A DNA stretch of 45,936 bases from contig VXME01000032.1 of assembly GCA_009861545.1 (NCBI GenBank), positions 1 to 45,936 on the forward strand, given 5' to 3'. Position numbers and translations under genes: made by a program. Below the pieces are notes generated by a model, which saw nothing but the letters and a program-made list of their open reading frames with translations, made no database searches and was not told where the DNA came from. Source of the stretch: Acidobacteriota bacterium (GTDB lineage: Bacteria; Acidobacteriota; Vicinamibacteria; Vicinamibacterales; UBA8438). Numbering within the stretch: the first letter of the stretch is position 1; each line of letters starts with the position of its first letter. Below are positions 34,929-43,092 of the stretch, piece by piece.

Positions 34929-36365
34929 ATGCAACTCGCTCGCTCGCTCGCTGCAACCACCCTGCTCGTCGTCGCCGCGGCCCTCCCGGCCGGGGCGCAG
35001 GTGCAGGCCGTGAACGACCCCATTGCGGAGCCGATCCGGAAAGGCGACCTGGTCGTGGAGGCGAACCGGTTCGTGCGCGCGCCGCAGACCGAGGAATCGG
35101 CGCTGGACGCCATCACGAACCTGGCCTATGCCCGCATCCAGTACCTGACGCCGATCGGGGACGGCTCGGGGCGCCTGGTCCTCAACGACCTGCGCGGGCC
35201 GCTCTACATCACCGACGAGAGCGGGATGGAGCCGGTCACCTACCTGGACATCCGCACCCGCGACGTCGGCTTCGACGACTCGATGTTCCCCAACGAGACC
35301 GGTCTGGTGGGGATTGCGTTCCACCCGCAGTTCGCCGCCGCCGGCACGCCGGGGTACGGGAAGTTCTACACGGCGTACAGCGCCACGTCGGAAAGCGGTC
35401 GGGCGGACTACCTCGACGACGACGCCGAGAGCCACGAGAGCGTGATCCGGGAGTGGACGGCCGACGATCCGGCGGCCAACGTGTTCAGCGGCACGTCGCG
35501 CGAGGTCTTCCGGATCGGCCAGTTCGCCTCCAACCACAACATCGGCGTCATCGCGTTCAATCCGACGGCGGCCGCGGGGTCGCCGGACTACGGGATCCTC
35601 TACGCCAGCCTCGGAGACGCCGGGGCGGCCAACGATCCCCGCGACTTCAGCCAGTCCCTCGGCGTTCCGCACGGCGCGATCATCCGCATCGATCCCCTCG
35701 CGGGCGACGGAAGCAGGGGCTACGGCATCCCGGTGGACAATCCCTTCGTGGGCGAGGCCGGCGTCGCCCCCGAGATCTGGGCCTACGGCCTGCGGCACGC
35801 GCAGCAGTTCTCCTGGGACACCGACGGCCGGATGTTCATGGGCGACATCGGCCAGAACTTCGTGGAGGAGGTCAATCTGGGCGTGCCCGGCGCCAACTAC
35901 GGCTGGCGGCTCCGGGAGGGCACCTTCGCCACCGGCTACGCGGTCGGCGCCAGGCGCCCGGGACGCGTGTATCCGCGGCCGGCCCAGGACGACCAGGCCT
36001 TCGTGTATCCGGTGGCCCAGTACGACCACGGCGAGGGCAACGCCGTCGGCGGCGGGTTCGTCTATCGCGGCCAGGCCATTCCCGCCCTGCAGGGCAAGTA
36101 CGTCTTCACCGACTTCCCGCGCGGCCGCGTGTTGTACATCGATGCGGACACGCTCGTCGCCGGTCAGCTCGCCGAGATCCGGGAGTTGCGGCTGATCGTG
36201 GACGGCGAGGAGCGCGACCTGGTCGACGTGGCCGGGTTCCCCAACACCTACGGCCGCGGCGACCGGGTGGACGCACGCCTGGGGATCGACTCGACCGGGG
36301 AGCTCTACCTGCTGACGAAGGGCGACGGCTGGGTGCGGAAGCTGGGGCCGGCGCGAGCGCAATAG
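34929..36365 (+). CDS. Exported PQQ sugar dehydrogenase-like (GSDH family) protein
   Basis: A 478-residue exported protein. Signal peptide to about residue 24 (AALPAGAQ), then a six-bladed GSDH propeller: GLVGIAFHPQF, NHNIGVIAFNP, LYASLGDAG, AYGLRHAQQFSWD, MGDIGQNFVEEVNLG, ANYGWRLREG, GGGFVYRG, YVFTDFPRGRVLYI. Relatives oxidise aldose sugars with PQQ (YliI/Asd-like). The common GLRNP motif is GLRHA here. It heads the catabolic block and is followed by a perfect palindrome and a strong promoter for the next gene, so it is probably its own transcription unit. ATG at 34929 after GGAG. Confidence 0.85.
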   Translation: MQLARSLAATTLLVVAAALPAGAQVQAVNDPIAEPIRKGDLVVEANRFVRAPQTEESALDAITNLAYARIQYLTPIGDGSGRLVLNDLRGPLYITDESGMEPVTYLDIRTRDVGFDDSMFPNETGLVGIAFHPQFAAAGTPGYGKFYTAYSATSESGRADYLDDDAESHESVIREWTADDPAANVFSGTSREVFRIGQFASNHNIGVIAFNPTAAAGSPDYGILYASLGDAGAANDPRDFSQSLGVPHGAIIRIDPLAGDGSRGYGIPVDNPFVGEAGVAPEIWAYGLRHAQQFSWDTDGRMFMGDIGQNFVEEVNLGVPGANYGWRLREGTFATGYAVGARRPGRVYPRPAQDDQAFVYPVAQYDHGEGNAVGGGFVYRGQAIPALQGKYVFTDFPRGRVLYIDADTLVAGQLAEIRELRLIVDGEERDLVDVAGFPNTYGRGDRVDARLGIDSTGELYLLTKGDGWVRKLGPARAQ

Positions 36366-36373
36366 GACGTCAG

Positions 36374-36397
36374 GAAGACCGATCCGGATCGGTCTTC
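36374..36397. terminator. Perfect hairpin after the sugar dehydrogenase gene
   Basis: The arm GAAGACCGATCC (36374-36385) is directly followed by its exact complement (36386-36397), a 24-base palindrome starting 9 bases after the stop codon. No clear T-tract follows. Best read as a terminator or 3'-end stabilising hairpin. Confidence 0.5.
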
Positions 36398-36425
36398 GGA
36401 GGGCGTTCATCCTCGCGCGAATGCT

Positions 36426-36454
36426 TTGACAGGGTGCGGTAGCGGGCATATATT
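36426..36454 (+). promoter_or_regulatory. Sigma-70-type promoter
   Basis: TTGACA (36426-36431), a 17-base spacer and TATATT (36449-36454). This is the best consensus promoter I found in the window. It lies about 100 bases before the ATG at 36558 and should drive the three-gene unit 36558-39184. Confidence 0.7.
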
Positions 36455-36557
36455 CGAACTGAGTCCAGGAGCTGCGACAACGGCGCCGGCGGCGGCGCAG
36501 CCCGATCGCCATGGGCCGCGCGTCCGGCAGCCGGCCGACGTCTCGGGAGGTGTGGAG

Positions 36558-37697
36558 ATGCGGCAACGACTGATCGAGTCGTTCGGCGTGGCAACGGCAA
36601 TCGCAACCGTCGCGGTGCTGCTGCAGCTCGCCGCCGTGCCGGTCGAAGGGCAGGCGCCGAGCGAGACTCCGTGGGGGCATCCCAACCTGGAGGGCATCTG
36701 GCTCGACGTCTACGCGACGCCCTTCGAACGGCCCGCCGAGCTCGGTGATCGGGAGTTCTTCACGGCGGGCGAGCGGGCCGCACGCGACCAGGCCCGCATG
36801 GTCAACCCGGGCCGCAACGCGCGCGGGCAGGATGGCCGGACGGACGTGGCCGGGGCGTACAACGCCGTCTACACGTCGGCCCGCCCGGCCGGCCCGCGCA
36901 CGTCGCTCGTGGTCGATCCGCCGAACGGGAGGCTCCCCGCCCTCACGCCGGAGGCCCGGCGGCGGAACGAGTTGGAGCGCGAGTGGCGCCTCATGCTCCT
37001 GCGCAGCACCGAGACCTGCCGCCTCGGCGGTAGCGGCTGCGCCGGCGGGGAGTACGGATCGGCGTCGCCGCGGCGGTTCGATGTCGTTCCCTTCTACAAC
37101 ACCGGCCGCATGAACCGCCACTTCGGGCCGGAGGATCAGAGTCTGGGCGACCGCTGCATGTCTGGGCGCACACCCGATTTCAACGGGTTCCGGCGCATCG
37201 TGCAGGGCGCGGATTCCATCGCGATCGGCTACGACACCGGGCAGGGACAGGGCTACCAGCGCATCGTCAACCTGAGCGGAAGCCATCCGCCGGACCGCAT
37301 CCGCCTGCGGCACGGAGACTCGCGCGGCCGCTGGGAGGGCGACACGCTGGTCATCGAGACCACGAACTTCTCGCCCAAGTTCCGCTTCCGCGAGTCGGGC
37401 GGGAGCCGGCGTCTCGTCGAGCGCTATACGCGGGTCGACGAAGACACGCTGGCCTACGAAGTGACCATCGAGGACCCGGCGGCGTGGGTGGCGCCGTGGA
37501 CCGTGCGGCAGGAGCTGAAGCGTCAGAGCGACCGGCAGAACCGAATCTACTACGAGCCGCGGTGCCACGAGGGAAACTACGGCCTGCCGGCGCTGCTCAT
37601 CGGCGCCCGCGTGGACGAGCAGGCGTTCGCCGATGGGCGCGGTCCGGATCCGTTCTCGCTGGACACGGCGACCTGCGTAACCGGCTTGCAGGACTGA
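36558..37697 (+). CDS. Exported CHEGN-family protein, copy 2
   Basis: A 379-residue exported protein. Signal/anchor ATAIATVAVLLQLAAVPVEG, then WGHPNLEGIWLDVYATPFER, RTSLVVDPPNGRLPALTPEA, MNRHFGPEDQSLGDRCMSGR, RGRWEGDTLVIETTNFSPKF, and YYEPRCHEGNYGLPALLIGAR. A longer subtype than copy 1, with an extra Cys-containing loop (TETCRLGGSGCAGGEYG). It is nearly the same as copy 4 (minus strand, 39321) in length and motif order. The ATG at 36558 follows GGGAGG. First gene of a unit with copy 3 (22 bases later) and the DUF6152 gene. Function unknown; periplasmic by prediction. Confidence 0.8.
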   Translation: MRQRLIESFGVATAIATVAVLLQLAAVPVEGQAPSETPWGHPNLEGIWLDVYATPFERPAELGDREFFTAGERAARDQARMVNPGRNARGQDGRTDVAGAYNAVYTSARPAGPRTSLVVDPPNGRLPALTPEARRRNELEREWRLMLLRSTETCRLGGSGCAGGEYGSASPRRFDVVPFYNTGRMNRHFGPEDQSLGDRCMSGRTPDFNGFRRIVQGADSIAIGYDTGQGQGYQRIVNLSGSHPPDRIRLRHGDSRGRWEGDTLVIETTNFSPKFRFRESGGSRRLVERYTRVDEDTLAYEVTIEDPAAWVAPWTVRQELKRQSDRQNRIYYEPRCHEGNYGLPALLIGARVDEQAFADGRGPDPFSLDTATCVTGLQD

Positions 37698-37719
37698 GCG
37701 ATCTCGGCATCAAGGAGCG

Positions 37720-38697
37720 ATGATGATGGGAAACCGTTTGAGAGTCTCGACCGTTGTCACGGCCCTTGCCGCCTTCAGCATGGGCGCCGTCCTCTCCTTC
37801 GGGGTGACCGGCACGGCCAGCCAGGACCAGGCGGAGCGGCCGGCGCAGACCCCCGACGGGCGGCCGAACTTCAACGGCGTGTGGCAGGCCCTCAACGAGG
37901 CGCACTGGGATCTGCAGGCGCACGAGGCGCTGCCGGGCATGGTGATGCAGGAGGGCGTCTATCCCTACGAGTACGCCCGGGTGCCGGCCGCGCCGGTGGT
38001 GGCGCTGGGCGCCGCGGCCGGCGTGCCCGGGTCGATGGGGGTCGTGCAGGGAGACGGCGGCATCCCGTACCGGCCGGAAGCGCTCCAGGTGAAGCAGGAG
38101 AACGGCGCGAACTGGATCGACCGCGATCCCGAGCTCAAGTGCTACCTGCCGGGGACGCCCCGCGCGATGTACATGCCCTACCCCTTCCAGATCGTCCAGG
38201 GCACGAACAAGATCCACATGAACTTCGCGTTCTCGAACGCGGCGCGCATCATCCACCTGGACGAGGTCGATCTTCCGCCGGACTATTCCTACATGGGACA
38301 CTCGGTCGGACGGTGGGAAGGCGACACGCTGGTGGTCGACGTGACGGACTTCAACGGCAGGAACTGGTTCGACCGGGCCGGGAACTTCCACAGTGAAGCC
38401 CTGCAGCTCACCGAGCGCTACTCGCCGCTGTCGGCGGACGCCATCTGGTACGAAGTGACGATCGACGATCCGGAGACCTTCACCGAACCGTGGTCGATCG
38501 CCATGCCAATCTATCGTCGCCTGGAACCGAACGCCACCGTGCTGGACTATCCCTGCATCGAGTTCGCCGAGGAGTTCATGTACGGGAACCTGCGCCGCGA
38601 GCAGTTGGTCCGGCGCTGGGAAGGCGAGACGATAATCGTGGAGATTACGCGCAAGATTCCACCGGGCGACGCACTGCACGAGTGGTATCGACGGTAA
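37720..38697 (+). CDS. Exported CHEGN-family relative with divergent motif, copy 3
   Basis: A 325-residue exported protein: signal peptide near SMGAVLSFGVTGTASQ, TPDGRPNFNGVWQALNEAHW, LKCYLPGTPRAMYMPYPFQI, MGHSVGRWEGDTLVVDVTDF, FTEPWSIAMPIYRR and LDYPCIEFAEEFMYGN. The RWEGDTLVVD core and the overall plan match the family, but the C-terminal CHEGN is replaced by CIEFAEEF, so a His/Gly-Asn pair is lost. It belongs to a different subtype, perhaps with another ligand. Strong ribosome site AAGGAG before three consecutive ATG codons (37720). Second gene of the promoter-36426 unit. Confidence 0.78.
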   Translation: MMMGNRLRVSTVVTALAAFSMGAVLSFGVTGTASQDQAERPAQTPDGRPNFNGVWQALNEAHWDLQAHEALPGMVMQEGVYPYEYARVPAAPVVALGAAAGVPGSMGVVQGDGGIPYRPEALQVKQENGANWIDRDPELKCYLPGTPRAMYMPYPFQIVQGTNKIHMNFAFSNAARIIHLDEVDLPPDYSYMGHSVGRWEGDTLVVDVTDFNGRNWFDRAGNFHSEALQLTERYSPLSADAIWYEVTIDDPETFTEPWSIAMPIYRRLEPNATVLDYPCIEFAEEFMYGNLRREQLVRRWEGETIIVEITRKIPPGDALHEWYRR

Positions 38698-38725
38698 CGA
38701 ACCGGTGGCAAGGAGGGCAAAGCCC

Positions 38726-39184
38726 ATGAGGACGAAACTGTTGATTGCGGGCTGTGCGGTCGTCGGGAGCTGCTTGTGGTTGGCGGGAATGGCCGCGCCA
38801 GTGGCAGCGCATCACGCCTTCGCCGCGGAATTCGACGCCGACAGGCCGGTCGATTTCAGCGGCACGGTCACGCGGGTCGAGTGGGTCAATCCCCACGTCT
38901 GGATCCACATCGACGTGGAGCTCGACGACGGCACCACAGAGGAATGGGCGTTCGAAGGGGGCACTCCGAACGTGCTGTTCCGGCGGGGCTTCACGAGGCG
39001 GTCGCTGCTGCCCGGCACCGAGGTCAACGTCGACGGGTATCAGGCCAAGGACGGCACGAACCGGGCGAACGGCCGGGACATCACGCTCCCCGACGGGACG
39101 AGGCTGTTCCTCGGGTCGTCCGGCACCGGCGCCCCGTGGGAGCTGGCCCGACCGGGTGTCGACACCGTAGAGAATCCCAGGTAG
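38726..39184 (+). CDS. DUF6152-family exported protein
   Basis: A 152-residue exported protein. Signal peptide to about residue 28 (MAAPVAAHH), then the DUF6152 pattern HHAFAAEFDADRPVDFSGTV, EWVNPHVWIHIDVE, WAFEGGTPNVLFRRGFTRRS and GANGRDITLPDG-like end. A small periplasmic OB/beta-barrel-like domain of unknown function, very often found beside CHEGN-family genes in Acidobacteria and some Proteobacteria. ATG at 38726 after AAGGAGGG; an in-frame GTG at 38705 is less likely. Last gene of the unit, followed 41 bases later by a strong terminator. Confidence 0.85.
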   Translation: MRTKLLIAGCAVVGSCLWLAGMAAPVAAHHAFAAEFDADRPVDFSGTVTRVEWVNPHVWIHIDVELDDGTTEEWAFEGGTPNVLFRRGFTRRSLLPGTEVNVDGYQAKDGTNRANGRDITLPDGTRLFLGSSGTGAPWELARPGVDTVENPR

Positions 39185-39225
39185 CCGCAGCCTGTCGGAC
39201 GACGCGACGTTTCGAGTACACGAAA

Positions 39226-39264
39226 AGCCCGGCCTCGCAAATTGCGAGGCCGGGCTCGATTTTT
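39226..39264. terminator. Intrinsic terminator, probably bidirectional
   Basis: A perfect 15-base stem: AGCCCGGCCTCGCAA (39226-39240) pairs with 39242-39256, and TTTTT follows at 39260-39264. An AAAA on the left side gives a T-tract for the opposite strand. It serves both the plus-strand DUF6152 unit and the convergent minus-strand CHEGN gene. Confidence 0.9.
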
Positions 39265-39320
39265 GCGGGCCCGCGCCCGCAGGCAGCACGGGGCTGCCTC
39301 GACGCTCGGGACCCGAGCGG

Positions 39321-40433
39321 TCACCGCTGCAGGCGGTCGGCGTCGTAGATGGAGAAGGAGGCCGGGTCCGGGCCGCGCCCTTCCGCAAACGCCTGATCGT
39401 CCAGACGATAGCCGAGGAGCAACGCCGGCAGGCCGTAGTTCCCTTCGTGGCACCGGGGCTCGTAGTAGATCCGGTTCTGCTGGTCGCTCTGCCGCTTCAG
39501 CTCCTGCCGGAGCGTCCACGGCGCCACCCACACCGTCGGATCCTCGATCGTCATCTCGTAATCGAGCGTTTCCTCGTCGACCCGCGTATACCGTTCGACG
39601 AGCCGGCGGTTCTCGGCCGAGCCCTGGTACGGGAACTTGTGGGAGAAGTTCGTGGTCTCGATGACCAGCGTGTCGCCCTCCCACCGGCCGCGCGAGTCGC
39701 CGTGACGCAGGCGGATGTGGCCCGGCGGATGACTTCCGCCCAGGTTGACCATGCGCTGGAACCCCTGGCCCTGCCCGGTGTCGTAGGCGATGGCGACGGA
39801 GTTCTCACCCTGCACGATGCGGCGGAACCCGTTCAGGTCTGGCGTGCGCCCCGACATGCACCGGTCGCCCAGGCTCTGATCCTCCGGACCGTCGTGGCGG
39901 TTCATGCGGCCCCGCGTGTTGTAGTAGGGCGTCGTCTCGTAGCGGCGGGGCGAAGGGGGCCCGTACTCTCCCCCGGCGCACTGCGGCGCCTGGGTCCGGC
40001 AGGTCTCGGTGTTGCGCAGGAGCATGGCGCGCCACTCCTGCTCGATCTCGTTGCGCCGCACCTGCTCCGGCGTGAGTGCGGGAATCCTCCCGTTCGGCGG
40101 GTCGACGACGAGCGACGTCCGGGGGCCCGCCGGCTTCGCCGAGGTGTAGACGGTGTTGTACGCCCCGCTGGGCAGCACCGGCGGACGAGCGAGCGCGGCC
40201 TGATTCCGTGCGGCCCGCTCTTCCTCGGTGGCGAACTCGCGCTCGCCGATCGCCGGGTCCCGCTCCAGCGGCGTGGAGTACACGTCCAGCCAGATGCCCT
40301 CCAGGTTCGGATGCCCCCACGCGGTCGTATCCGGCGCCTGGCCGCTCACCGGCACCGCGGTAAGCTGCAAGAGCACCGTGAGGGTCGCGAGCACCGCTGC
40401 CGTACCGAGCAACTCGAGCAGTCGTCGCCTCAT
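39321..40433 (-). CDS. Exported CHEGN-family protein, copy 4
   Basis: A 370-residue protein that mirrors copy 2: signal GTAAVLATLTVLLQLTAVPV, WGHPNLEGIWLDVYSTPLER, RTSLVVDPPNGRIPALTPEQ, TETCRTQAPQCAGGEYG, MNRHDGPEDQSLGDRCMSGR, RGRWEGDTLVIETTNFSHKF, YYEPRCHEGNYGLPALLLG. The ATG at 40433 aligns with the start of copy 2 and has GGGGG upstream; ATG 40439 is an alternative. It is the third gene of a minus-strand run after the NHL protein, separated from it by 79 bases that contain a 12-base stem hairpin. Copies 2 and 4 are an inverted duplication facing each other across the terminator. Confidence 0.8.
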   Translation of the reverse strand: MRRRLLELLGTAAVLATLTVLLQLTAVPVSGQAPDTTAWGHPNLEGIWLDVYSTPLERDPAIGEREFATEEERAARNQAALARPPVLPSGAYNTVYTSAKPAGPRTSLVVDPPNGRIPALTPEQVRRNEIEQEWRAMLLRNTETCRTQAPQCAGGEYGPPSPRRYETTPYYNTRGRMNRHDGPEDQSLGDRCMSGRTPDLNGFRRIVQGENSVAIAYDTGQGQGFQRMVNLGGSHPPGHIRLRHGDSRGRWEGDTLVIETTNFSHKFPYQGSAENRRLVERYTRVDEETLDYEMTIEDPTVWVAPWTLRQELKRQSDQQNRIYYEPRCHEGNYGLPALLLGYRLDDQAFAEGRGPDPASFSIYDADRLQR

Positions 40434-40465
40434 TTCCATACCCCCTGACATTCCTCACCGGCCTG

Positions 40466-40492
40466 CGAGGGGCCGCCGGCGGCGGCCCCTCG
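40466..40492. repeat. Intergenic GC hairpin
   Basis: A 12-base stem CGAGGGGCCGCC (40466-40477) with its complement (40481-40492) and a GGC loop, between the NHL gene stop and copy 4. No T-tract. It could be a terminator without tail, an attenuator or an mRNA processing site that sets different levels for the two proteins. Confidence 0.5.
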
Positions 40493-40512
40493 ACGCGCAA
40501 GCCCGGCGGGCA

Positions 40513-41718
40513 TCAGTCACCCGGCCAGGGCACGCCGACGTCGCCGGCGGCACTGCCCATCCCGACGTACTTGAACCGCTGCACGCGCTTGCCCTCGAAG
40601 GTCTCGGTCGTGTAGACGTTGCCGGCCGAGTCCACCGCGATGCTGTGGTTGCCGAAGAACTGCCCCGCCATGCGGCCGCCGCTGCCGAAGCTGTAGATGT
40701 ACTCCAGCGGCTTGCGGCGCAGCACGTGCACCTGCTGGTTCACACCGTCGGCGACGTAGGCGAAGGTCTGGTCCGGATCCGTCGAGAACGCGATGTCCCA
40801 GGCGGAGCCGGATCCGAGCGTCTTCGGCATGAGGTAGATCTCCTCGACGAACTCGCCCGCCTTGGTGAACACCTGCACGCGGTTGCCCGGACGGTCGCAC
40901 GCGTAGACCAGGCCGTCGCTGGTCGGGTCGGCGCAGTGCACCGGGTTGCGGAACTGCTGGTCCCCGGACTTGTCGCTGCTGACCGCGCCGTGCGCCGGCG
41001 CGTTCGCCGCGTTGTAGCGCGGCAGCTCGTCGTCGCTGGGCCGGTTGCCGTAGGCGCCCCAGTAGCGCTTCAGCTCGCCGGTGTCGCCGTCGACCACCGC
41101 CACGCGCCGGTTGCCGTAGCCGTCGGCGAGATACGCCTCGTTGGCCTCGGCGTCGAAGGTGACCTTGGCGACCTTCTGGTAGCGCGTCATCGAGTTGCTG
41201 TCGGGCTCGGCGTAGCCGTCCTCACCGACCTGCAGCAGGAACTCGCCGCTGTGGCTGAACTTCAGCGCGTGCGAGTCGTCGGCGCCGTTGCCGCCGATCC
41301 AGACGTTGTCCATCGGATCGACCCAGATGCCGTGGTTCGAGTCGGGCCAGTCGTAGCCCTCGCCGGGTCCGCCCCAGTGCTGCACCAGCTTGCCCTCCTG
41401 GTCGAACTCCAGGATGGGCGGCGCGGGATGGCAGCACGCCTCGGCGAACGGCGGGTCCAGCGCGGCCGGGATCTCGTTCGGCGCGAGGTTGCCGCGGTGC
41501 ACGATCCAGACGTGGTCGTCCGAGTCGACCGAGACCCCGATGGTCGAACCGAGCAGCCAGTTGTTCGGCAGCGGCTGCGGCCAGAACGGGTCGACCTCGA
41601 ACAGCGGCGCGTTCGGGACGGCTTCCTGGGCCCCGATCCCCCCGCTCTGTCCGCCGCCCCACACCAGAATCGCCGCCAACAGAGTACAGACGCTCAAGAT
41701 GATCAGTCGCGACTTCAT
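40513..41718 (-). CDS. Exported NHL-repeat beta-propeller protein
   Basis: A 401-residue exported protein. Signal sequence LIILSVCTLLAAILVWGGGQ, then NHL-type six-blade propeller repeats: GVSVDSDDHVWIVHRG, HGIWVDPMDNVWIGGNG, EAYLADGYGNRRVAVVDGDT, GLVYACDRPGNRVQVF, AYVADGVNQQVHVLRR, SIAVDSAGNVYTTETFEGKR. Relatives include peptidyl-alpha-hydroxyglycine lyase-like and scaffold propellers. A vicinal Cys pair and His sit in EACCHPAPPILEF. Likely a secreted lyase or binding protein. ATG 41718 follows a GGGGGAC-rich site. It lies between two CHEGN genes on the same strand (142 bases after copy 5, 79 before copy 4). Confidence 0.8.
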   Translation of the reverse strand: MKSRLIILSVCTLLAAILVWGGGQSGGIGAQEAVPNAPLFEVDPFWPQPLPNNWLLGSTIGVSVDSDDHVWIVHRGNLAPNEIPAALDPPFAEACCHPAPPILEFDQEGKLVQHWGGPGEGYDWPDSNHGIWVDPMDNVWIGGNGADDSHALKFSHSGEFLLQVGEDGYAEPDSNSMTRYQKVAKVTFDAEANEAYLADGYGNRRVAVVDGDTGELKRYWGAYGNRPSDDELPRYNAANAPAHGAVSSDKSGDQQFRNPVHCADPTSDGLVYACDRPGNRVQVFTKAGEFVEEIYLMPKTLGSGSAWDIAFSTDPDQTFAYVADGVNQQVHVLRRKPLEYIYSFGSGGRMAGQFFGNHSIAVDSAGNVYTTETFEGKRVQRFKYVGMGSAAGDVGVPWPGD

Positions 41719-41860
41719 GTCCTTGTCCCCCACCTCACCCGAAAACAGAGGCTCACAGTATACGCCCCGCGGAACGCCGTCGCGAGCCCTTCCGCCCCTC
41801 CGCCGCCGGCGTCCGCGGATCACCAGCCGAACCCGGATCCACGGAGCACGGGCGCCGGGG

Positions 41861-42958
41861 CTACCTGGAATCCGTCCCCGCCGCGTCGCCTGCCGCCTGC
41901 CGTTCGAGATTGCGGTGAATCTCGAGTATGTGTCGAATGTCGTGATTGCCCTCGTGGCACCCGTACTCGAACAACGGACCGGTGGTCTTCACCATCGGCA
42001 GCTCCACGCTCCACGGGCTGGTCCACGTCTCCGGATCGGTGACCGTGAACTCGTAGTGAATCCGATCGGCGCTGACGCGGGTGAAGCGTTCCACGACGTG
42101 GAGTGCGCCGCCGGCTCCGCGGAAACGTCTCCTCTCGGCGTAGTTGCGGGTCTCGACGACCAGCGTGTCCCCCTCCCAGCGGCCGCGCGAGTCGCCGGGG
42201 AACTGGCGGATTGCGTCCGAGACGTGCGGGCGCCGGTCGAGCGGGATGATGCGCGGGGGATTGGTGGCCAGCTCGGAGAGCACCACGACGTGGTCCGGAG
42301 TCTGGAAGAACTGATGGATGTCGTTGTAGGACGGCGGCATCATCGGCGGACCCTCGTGCGACCACGCGATGCAGCGCTCGGACAGGGGCCGGTTCTGGTG
42401 GCTGTCGAACGCGCTTGCATGCGCCTGGGCGGCCCGGGTAGCGGCCGCGCGCGCCGCGGCCTCCGGCGTCAGCGGCGGGAATCGGCCGTTCCGCGGCCGG
42501 GTGATCAACGACGTGCGCCGGCTCGACAGTCCCTTGGGCACCGGCGTGCGCAGCCAGATCTCGTTGTCGTAGTGGATGTGATGACGCTCGTCCGGCGTGC
42601 GGTTGGCCTGATACTTGTACCGCTGGAGTTCCTCCCGATCTTCTATGTCGATGATGTCGAGAATCTCGCGCGCCGACGGGTCGACGCCGGCGGCCGTGAG
42701 CTCCCGCTGCAGCCAGGCGGTCTCCTCTTCCGTGAAGAACTCCCGGTCGCCCAGATGCGCGGGCCGCTCCAGCGGCGTGAAGGTCTGGGTCGTCCAGTAG
42801 CCCTGCAGGTCGGGACGGCCGTCGGGAGTGCGAGGCAGCGTCCACTCCGCCGCCCCGTCCGCGTCACTCTTTTCCCGATCCTGCGCGGACGCGGAGACCG
42901 GCGACAGAAGCGCGATCGCGACGACCGCGGCCAGCGCCGCAAGCGTGGCATGGTGCAT
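41861..42958 (-). CDS. Exported CHEGN-family protein, copy 5
   Basis: A 365-residue exported protein of the short subtype like copy 1. Signal peptide to SASAQ (about 26), then TPDGRPDLQGYWTTQTFTPL, GDREFFTEEETAW, RRTSLITRPRNGRFPPLTPE, FQTPDHVVVLSEL, RIIPLDRRPHVSDAIRQFPG, RGRWEGDTLVVETRNY, WTSPWSVELPM and FEYGCHEGNHDIRHIL. It differs from others by an inserted helix (ILDIIDIEDREELQRYKYQA). The ATG at 42958 has GGGGAGG upstream, a strong site, so it is likely the first gene of the minus-strand unit with the NHL protein and copy 4. Divergent from the propeller gene at 43093. Confidence 0.8.
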   Translation of the reverse strand: MHHATLAALAAVVAIALLSPVSASAQDREKSDADGAAEWTLPRTPDGRPDLQGYWTTQTFTPLERPAHLGDREFFTEEETAWLQRELTAAGVDPSAREILDIIDIEDREELQRYKYQANRTPDERHHIHYDNEIWLRTPVPKGLSSRRTSLITRPRNGRFPPLTPEAAARAAATRAAQAHASAFDSHQNRPLSERCIAWSHEGPPMMPPSYNDIHQFFQTPDHVVVLSELATNPPRIIPLDRRPHVSDAIRQFPGDSRGRWEGDTLVVETRNYAERRRFRGAGGALHVVERFTRVSADRIHYEFTVTDPETWTSPWSVELPMVKTTGPLFEYGCHEGNHDIRHILEIHRNLERQAAGDAAGTDSR

Positions 42959-43092
42959 CTGAGTCCTCCCCGAGCATCAGGCCCGTCGGTGACCGGGATC
43001 GCGCTCATGATCGCCTGCCGCACGCCCTTTTTCAAGCCGCGGTGGAGTCGCCGGCGTTGACCACTGGATTCCATCGCCCATACCATCGCGCG

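Noticed and set aside
36374-36397. Treating the 24-base palindrome as a phage or transposon attachment site
   Set aside because: No integrase, transposase or target duplication is near; a 3'-end hairpin just after a stop codon is the simpler reading.
34164-37568. A 1,134-codon minus-strand frame opposite the GSDH and CHEGN genes
   Set aside because: Antisense shadow of coding sequence with strong motifs on the plus strand, spanning also a promoter and a terminator-like palindrome.
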